A stretch of 64,000 nucleotides of DNA, taken from assembly GCF_012567955.1 (NCBI RefSeq), contig NZ_CP046186.1:239712-303711 (forward strand), read 5' to 3'. Each line of letters opens with the position of its first letter. The first letter of the stretch is position 1. Positions 59,504 through 64,000 of the stretch are shown here, piece by piece. Origin of the DNA: Enterobacteriaceae endosymbiont of Donacia bicoloricornis. GTDB taxonomy: Bacteria > Pseudomonadota > Gammaproteobacteria > Enterobacterales > Enterobacteriaceae. The position numbers were made by a program, and so were the translations under genes. The notes under the pieces were generated by a model, which had not been told where the DNA came from, did no database searches, and saw only the letters and a program-made list of their open reading frames with translations.

Positions 59504-59520
59504 AACGTAAATTTTACGTT
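59504..59520. repeat. Interrupted palindrome upstream of glnS and the tRNA promoter
   Basis: AACGTAAATTTTACGTT: two 8-base arms (AACGTAAA, TTTACGTT) around one base. It lies 16 bp upstream of the tRNA -35 box and 25 bp before the glnS start, a position suited to an operator. No known regulator is recognised. Confidence 0.4.
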
Positions 59521-59545
59521 GAATTTGTGAAAAGAGTAAAAAAAT

Positions 59546-61210
59546 ATGTATAAATATAATAATTTTTACAAAAAAAATTTTATTTTTAAAATTATAGAAA
59601 ATGATATAAAAAATAAAAAATATAATTTAATTTGTACAAGATTTCCACCTGAACCTAATGGTCATTTACATATAGGACATATAAAATCTGTTTGTTTAAA
59701 TTTTTCAATAGCTAAATTTTATAAAGGTAAGTTTTTTTTAAGAATTGATGATACTAATCCTTCAACTGAAAATATCAAATATATTAAATCTATAAAAAAA
59801 GATTTAATATGGTTAGGATTTAAATGGGATGAAAATATTAAATATACATCAAATTATTTTAATTTAATATATAAATATGCTGTAGAATTAATCAAAAAAG
59901 ATTTAGCTTATGTCGATGAATTAAATATACAAGATATTAAAAATTATAGAGGTACATTATTAACACCTGGAAAAAATAGTCCATATAGAAACAGATCAGT
60001 AAAAGAAAATTTAAAATTATTTGAAAAAATGTATTTAGGTGATTTTCCTGAAGGTAGTGTATGTTTACGCGCTAAAATAGATATGAAATCAAAAATTATT
60101 GTTATGAGAGATCCTGTATTGTATAGAATTAAATTTCAAAATCATCATCAAACTAAAAGAAAATGGTGTATATATCCAACTTATGATTTTAGTCATTGTA
60201 TATCTGATGCTATTGAAGGCATTACTCATTCTTTATGTACATTAGAATTTCAAGATAATAAAATATTATATAATTGGATACTTAATAATATTAATATTAA
60301 AAAAAATCATCCTAAACAATATGAATTTTCAAAATTAAATATAGAATATGGAATAACTTCAAAAAGAAATATTAATATTTTAATAAAAAATAAAATAGTT
60401 AGTGGATGGGATGATCCTCGTTTATTAACTATTTCTGGATTACGTAGAAAAGGATATACACCTTCATCTTTAAAAAATTTTTGTTATAGTATAGGTGTAA
60501 CTAAGCAAAATAATATTATAGAAATGTCTTTTTTAGAATCTTGTATAAAATCCGAATTGAATGAATTAGCTCCTAGATCAATGGCAATATTAAGACCTTT
60601 AAAAATTATTATTGATAATTTTCCTTTTAAAAAAAAAATAAAATTATTAATTCCTAATCATCCTAATAAAAAAAATATGGGATATAGAAATATTTATTTT
60701 ACTAAAGAAATATATATCGATATTTTAGATTTTTCCGAAATAGAAAAAAAAAATTATAAAAGACTTATTTTAGGATATAAAGTAAAATTAAGATATTCTT
60801 TTATTATTAAAGCAAGGAAAATTGTAAAAGATAAAAATAATAATATTATTTATGTTCATTGTAAATATTATAAAGATTCTTTAGGAAAGAAAATAAATAG
60901 AAAAAAACAAAATGTAAAAGGAATAATTCATTGGATATCTTGTTATTATGTTAAACCAGCAAAATTTTATTTATATAAAAATTTATTTATAAAAAAAGAT
61001 ATTCATATTAATGATAATATTTTAAATTTTTTAAATAAAAAATCATTATTAATATATAATGGATTTATAGAGAAAAATTTATTAGAAAATAATAGCAATA
61101 GACATTTTCAATTTGAAAGAGAAGGTTATTTTTTTTTTGATAAAAAATATTCAAATAAAAATAAGATAATTTTTAATAGAATTTTATCATTAAGAATGAA
61201 TGATAAATAA
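59546..61210 (+). CDS. glnS: Glutaminyl-tRNA synthetase
   Basis: Class Ib synthetase charging tRNA-Gln, whose gene is 300 bp away on the other strand. It is 554 aa, the E. coli length. The HIGH-type motif is PPEPNGHLHIGH; FRIDDTNPSTE-like sequence (LRIDDTNPSTEN) follows. The second signature, MSKRK in E. coli, reads ITSKRN here. GWDDPRLLTISGLRRKGYTP and the two C-terminal beta-barrel anticodon domains are recognisable. An AAGAG ribosome site precedes the ATG. A hairpin terminator follows. Confidence 0.97.
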   Translation: MYKYNNFYKKNFIFKIIENDIKNKKYNLICTRFPPEPNGHLHIGHIKSVCLNFSIAKFYKGKFFLRIDDTNPSTENIKYIKSIKKDLIWLGFKWDENIKYTSNYFNLIYKYAVELIKKDLAYVDELNIQDIKNYRGTLLTPGKNSPYRNRSVKENLKLFEKMYLGDFPEGSVCLRAKIDMKSKIIVMRDPVLYRIKFQNHHQTKRKWCIYPTYDFSHCISDAIEGITHSLCTLEFQDNKILYNWILNNINIKKNHPKQYEFSKLNIEYGITSKRNINILIKNKIVSGWDDPRLLTISGLRRKGYTPSSLKNFCYSIGVTKQNNIIEMSFLESCIKSELNELAPRSMAILRPLKIIIDNFPFKKKIKLLIPNHPNKKNMGYRNIYFTKEIYIDILDFSEIEKKNYKRLILGYKVKLRYSFIIKARKIVKDKNNNIIYVHCKYYKDSLGKKINRKKQNVKGIIHWISCYYVKPAKFYLYKNLFIKKDIHINDNILNFLNKKSLLIYNGFIEKNLLENNSNRHFQFEREGYFFFDKKYSNKNKIIFNRILSLRMNDK

Positions 61211-61214
61211 AATA

Positions 61215-61251
61215 TATAAAATCAATTATATTTAATATAATTGATTTTATA
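61215..61251. terminator. Bidirectional hairpin terminator between glnS and fldA
   Basis: A perfect 16-bp stem (61215-61230 with 61236-61251) and a 5-base loop, with almost no G:C pairs. It begins 5 bp past the glnS stop and ends 11 bp before the fldA stop. T-rich sequence follows on both strands. Confidence 0.65.
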
Positions 61252-61261
61252 ATTATTATTA

Positions 61262-61774
61262 TTAAATGTTTAATTCTTTAGATATTTGTTGTACCCATGT
61301 TTTAATACGTAAATCAGTTAGTTCTGGTTGTCTATCTTCATCTATAGTTAATCCTAAAAAATAATTTTTATTTTTTAAACTTTTAGTATCATTAAAATGA
61401 TAGCCTTTAGTAGGCCAATAACCAATGATTTTAGCTCTATTTTTTTTTACTATATCATAAATAATTTTTATAGCATCACAAAAATATTCTCCATAATCTT
61501 CCTGATCACCACAACCAAATAAACCTACGTATTTATTTTTAAAATTAATTTTTTGTAAAATAGGTATAAAATCTTCCCAATCACATTGTAATTCTCCATA
61601 ATACCATGTAGGAATACCTAATAAAAGAATATTATATTTTTCAATATCTTTTTGATTTATATTAGAAATGTTAAATACTGAAGAATTTTTTTTATTTAAT
61701 TGTTTTTGTATTTTAAAAGCAACATTTTCAGTATTACCAGTATCACTACCAAAAAATATACCAATCTTAGACAT
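61262..61774 (-). CDS. fldA: Flavodoxin 1
   Basis: FMN electron carrier. It is 170 aa (E. coli 176). The phosphate loop [11 protein letters not shown] is at about residues 9-19. The FMN-ring loops are seen in [17 protein letters not shown] (Trp) and [16 protein letters not shown] (Tyr). The [14 protein letters not shown] segment is typical of long-chain flavodoxins. Possible clients here are the radical SAM proteins MiaB and HemW. It follows ybfF by 26 bp; fur, next in E. coli, is missing. Confidence 0.96.
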   Translation of the reverse strand: MSKIGIFFGSDTGNTENVAFKIQKQLNKKNSSVFNISNINQKDIEKYNILLLGIPTWYYGELQCDWEDFIPILQKINFKNKYVGLFGCGDQEDYGEYFCDAIKIIYDIVKKNRAKIIGYWPTKGYHFNDTKSLKNKNYFLGLTIDEDRQPELTDLRIKTWVQQISKELNI

Positions 61775-61800
61775 TTTTATATTATTTTTCTTTAAAAATA

Positions 61801-62580
61801 TTATTTATAACATAATTTTTGTATTAAATTAAATACTAATTTTGTATTTTCAATATGTAATAAATGTCCAGTATTAGGAATATTATATATTTTAGCATTA
61901 GGAAATTGAAAAAAAATATCTTTATAATAAATTTTACTTATATAAGTAGATTGTTCTCCTTTTAAAAAAAAAATTTTGCCCTTCCATTTTGGAATTAATT
62001 TCCAATCTAATATTTTTTTATATTCATTTTTTAAAATTGGAAAGTTAAATTCCCATTTACCATCTATAAATGTTTTTAATAACATATTTATTATATATTG
62101 ATTTTTAATCAGTGATTTTATTAAATAAAATACATCTTTTCTTTTTTCAATTTTTTTTTTATATACTTGTTCTAATGCAAAAAATATATTTTTATTATAA
62201 AATTTATATTTTACAGGAGCTATATCTAAAATAATAATAATTTTGATATTATCAAATGATATAAATTGACTAATGTTCATTGCTATTTTTCCTCCCATGG
62301 AATGTCCAATAAAAATGATATTTTTTTTTATATTTAAAAAATTAAGTGTTTCTAATACATCCTTAGATAAGGATAAATAATTCATTTTTTTATGGGAAGG
62401 AGATGAACCATGATTTCTAATATCTAATAATATTATATTATATTTTAAATTTTTAAATAAAAATTTTCCCATTGTATATAAACTTTTTTTATTACCAAAT
62501 AATCCATGTAATAATACAATCGTATTCTTTTTTTTTAAAAAAAAATTATTTTTTTGAATAATTAAATAATTAAGAATCAT
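61801..62580 (-). CDS. ybfF: YbfF, alpha/beta-hydrolase esterase
   Basis: Serine esterase of unknown physiological substrate (E. coli YbfF cleaves acyl-CoA and palmitoyl esters in vitro). It is 259 aa (E. coli 254). [13 protein letters not shown] forms the oxyanion region, GHSMGGK the nucleophile elbow, and NTGHLLHIE the catalytic His. [21 protein letters not shown] aligns closely with E. coli. Adjacent to fldA as in E. coli, and divergent from pgi. Confidence 0.93.
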   Translation of the reverse strand: MILNYLIIQKNNFFLKKKNTIVLLHGLFGNKKSLYTMGKFLFKNLKYNIILLDIRNHGSSPSHKKMNYLSLSKDVLETLNFLNIKKNIIFIGHSMGGKIAMNISQFISFDNIKIIIILDIAPVKYKFYNKNIFFALEQVYKKKIEKRKDVFYLIKSLIKNQYIINMLLKTFIDGKWEFNFPILKNEYKKILDWKLIPKWKGKIFFLKGEQSTYISKIYYKDIFFQFPNAKIYNIPNTGHLLHIENTKLVFNLIQKLCYK

Positions 62581-62663
62581 ATATAAAATAAATATTTATT
62601 TAAATACGATATTTTATCATATTTATGTAATAAATTGAATTTTTTTCATAAATTTTAAAATTA

Positions 62664-62672
62664 TGATATAAT
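62664..62672 (+). promoter_or_regulatory. Extended -10 promoter of pgi
   Basis: TGATATAAT: a perfect TATAAT with the extended TGN element, about 62 bp upstream of the pgi ATG. No good -35 box at 16-18 bp, which an extended -10 does not require. Confidence 0.45.
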
Positions 62673-62734
62673 TAATTTAATTATAAATAATATTTTTAAA
62701 AAAATTTTTAAAAATATAAAATATACAATTTTAT

Positions 62735-64000
62735 ATGAAAAATATTGATCCTACAAAAACTTTTTCTTGGAAATATTTAAAAAAACATTTTCAAGAAATT
62801 AAGAAAATAACTATTAATGATTTATTTATACAAGATCCTAATAGATTTAATAATTTTTCTATTAATTTTGAGAATAAAATTCTTTTTGATTATTCAAAAA
62901 ATATTATTAATCAAAAAACTTTAAGTTATTTAATAAATTTAGCAAAAGAAACTAAATGTTTTAGTTCGATCTATTCAATGTTTTACGGTAAAAAAATTAA
63001 TGTTACTGAAAAAAAATCTGTTTTACATACAGCATTAAGATATAATCATAATATTTTATTTTTAAAAAATAAAGAAATCTATAATATGATAGATAATATT
63101 TTAAAAAAAATTAAAAATATTTCTAATGACATAATTTTAGGAAGATGGAAAGGTTATACAAATAAAAAAATAAAAAATATAATAAATATAGGAATAGGAG
63201 GTTCTCAATTAGGTCCTTTAATGGTTACAGAAACATTAAAAGAATATAAAAATAAATTAAATTTATTTTTTTTAGCTAATATTGATCCTATTCAAATAAT
63301 AAATCTTATTAATCAAATTAATCCAGAAGAAAGTGTTTTTATTATTGCTTCAAAAACTTTTAATACACAAGAAACAATTACTAATGCTTTAAGTATAAAA
63401 AAATGGTTTATAAACCATATAAATGGAGATTTAAATAAAAACATTTTTTCTAAACATTTTATTGCCGTTACAAATAATATTGATGCAGCAATTGATTTTG
63501 GAATAAATAAAAAAAATATTTTACCATTATTATCTGAAATAGGAGGTCGTTTTTCTTTATGGTCTTCTATTGGATTAATAATATCTTTATCTATTGGTTT
63601 TAATAATTTTGAAAAATTATTACAAGGAGCAAGTGAAATGGATTATCATTTTTTTTCTACTCCATTAGATAAAAATATTCCTATTATTATGGCTTTAATT
63701 AGTATTTGGTATAGTAATTTTTGGAATACAGAAACAGAAGCAATTATTCCTTATTGTGATAATATGCGTTTTTTACCATCATATTTACAGCAATTAAATA
63801 TGGAATCTAATGGGAAATCAATAGATAGAAATGGTAATAAAATATTATATCAAACTAGTCCTATTATATGGGGAGATGTAGGTACAAATGGACAACATTC
63901 TTTTTTTCAAATGTTGCATCAAGGTACTAAAATAATTCCATGTGATTTTATAGCTGCAGCGATACCTTATAATAATAAATATAAAGATCATCATCTTAAG
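62735..64000 (+). CDS. pgi: Glucose-6-phosphate isomerase (5' part, runs off the window)
   Basis: Interconverts glucose 6-phosphate and fructose 6-phosphate. The frame starts at ATG 62735 and is open to the last base: 422 codons of about 549. MKNIDPTKTFSWKYLKKHF matches the E. coli N-terminus. Active-site and signature segments are present: GIGGSQLGPLMVTE, ASKTFNTQETITNA, GGRFSLWSSIGL, NMESNGKSIDRNG and GTNGQHSFFQMLHQGTK with the catalytic His. The last quarter lies beyond the window. Confidence 0.96.
   Translation, partial: MKNIDPTKTFSWKYLKKHFQEIKKITINDLFIQDPNRFNNFSINFENKILFDYSKNIINQKTLSYLINLAKETKCFSSIYSMFYGKKINVTEKKSVLHTALRYNHNILFLKNKEIYNMIDNILKKIKNISNDIILGRWKGYTNKKIKNIINIGIGGSQLGPLMVTETLKEYKNKLNLFFLANIDPIQIINLINQINPEESVFIIASKTFNTQETITNALSIKKWFINHINGDLNKNIFSKHFIAVTNNIDAAIDFGINKKNILPLLSEIGGRFSLWSSIGLIISLSIGFNNFEKLLQGASEMDYHFFSTPLDKNIPIIMALISIWYSNFWNTETEAIIPYCDNMRFLPSYLQQLNMESNGKSIDRNGNKILYQTSPIIWGDVGTNGQHSFFQMLHQGTKIIPCDFIAAAIPYNNKYKDHHLK

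Overview
The window is about 64 kb of very A+T-rich bacterial chromosome. It is densely packed with intact, conserved genes, and the proteins and gene order match Escherichia coli closely in block after block: rpsB-tsf-pyrH-frr-uppS-rseP-bamA; rpsU-dnaG-rpoD; the S10-spc-alpha ribosomal cluster; tsaC-aroE; def-fmt; ruvX-yggT-hemW; asnS-porin-gloC; serC-aroA-rpsA; miaB-ybeY-leuS-holA-mrdA-mrdB; glnS-fldA-ybfF. Within these blocks many E. coli genes are missing (dxr, cdsA, cmk, mutY, ybeZ, lptE and others). The best reading is a reduced-genome gammaproteobacterial (Enterobacterales-like) endosymbiont, probably of an insect. The species cannot be named from this sequence.

Layout. 1-6.7 kb: outer-membrane and envelope genes (bamA, rseP, uppS) and translation genes (frr, pyrH, tsf, rpsB), then map. 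6.8-10.7 kb: the macromolecular synthesis operon rpsU-dnaG-rpoD. 10.9-14.8 kb: tsaD, uppP, cca, ribB. 14.8-17.0 kb: tRNA-Arg/His/Pro, rho, trxA. 17.2-19.0 kb: a foreign block, described below. 19.4-23.1 kb: sodA, aroE, tsaC, def, fmt. 23.0-36.7 kb: 28 genes from rpsJ to rplQ on one strand. 36.9-40.1 kb: ruvX, yggT, hemW, trmB, yggX. 40.2-45.4 kb: tRNA-Ile/Ala, rmuC, tatD, asnS, porin. 45.5-59.1 kb: a long minus-strand run from miaB to gloC holding aminoacylation, replication, cell-wall elongation, shikimate and serine genes. 59.2-64 kb: tRNA-Gln/Leu/Met, glnS, fldA, ybfF and the 5' part of pgi.

The outstanding anomaly is at about 17.2-19.0 kb. An open frame of nearly 600 codons encodes a reverse transcriptase of eukaryotic non-LTR retrotransposon (LINE; jockey/CR1-like) type. 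Its base composition is clearly less A+T-rich than its surroundings. It lacks the expected upstream endonuclease domain, so it looks 5'-truncated. It sits between trxA, whose promoter remains intact next to the junction, and the sodA terminator. Either an animal-host retrotransposon copy has entered a symbiont chromosome, or the contig is a host/symbiont assembly chimera. Sequence alone cannot decide.

Functionally the window is mostly information processing (ribosome, RNA polymerase alpha and sigma-70, Rho, primase, Pol III delta, aminoacyl-tRNA synthetases, tRNA modification and maturation). It also retains envelope growth (UppS, UppP, RodA, PBP2, BamA, RseP, a porin), the end of the shikimate route (AroE, AroA) and some redox and stress functions (SodA, TrxA, FldA, YggX, GloC). 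LeuRS appears to have lost the key motif of its editing site, and an Ile/Ala tRNA pair that normally sits inside rRNA operons stands alone here.
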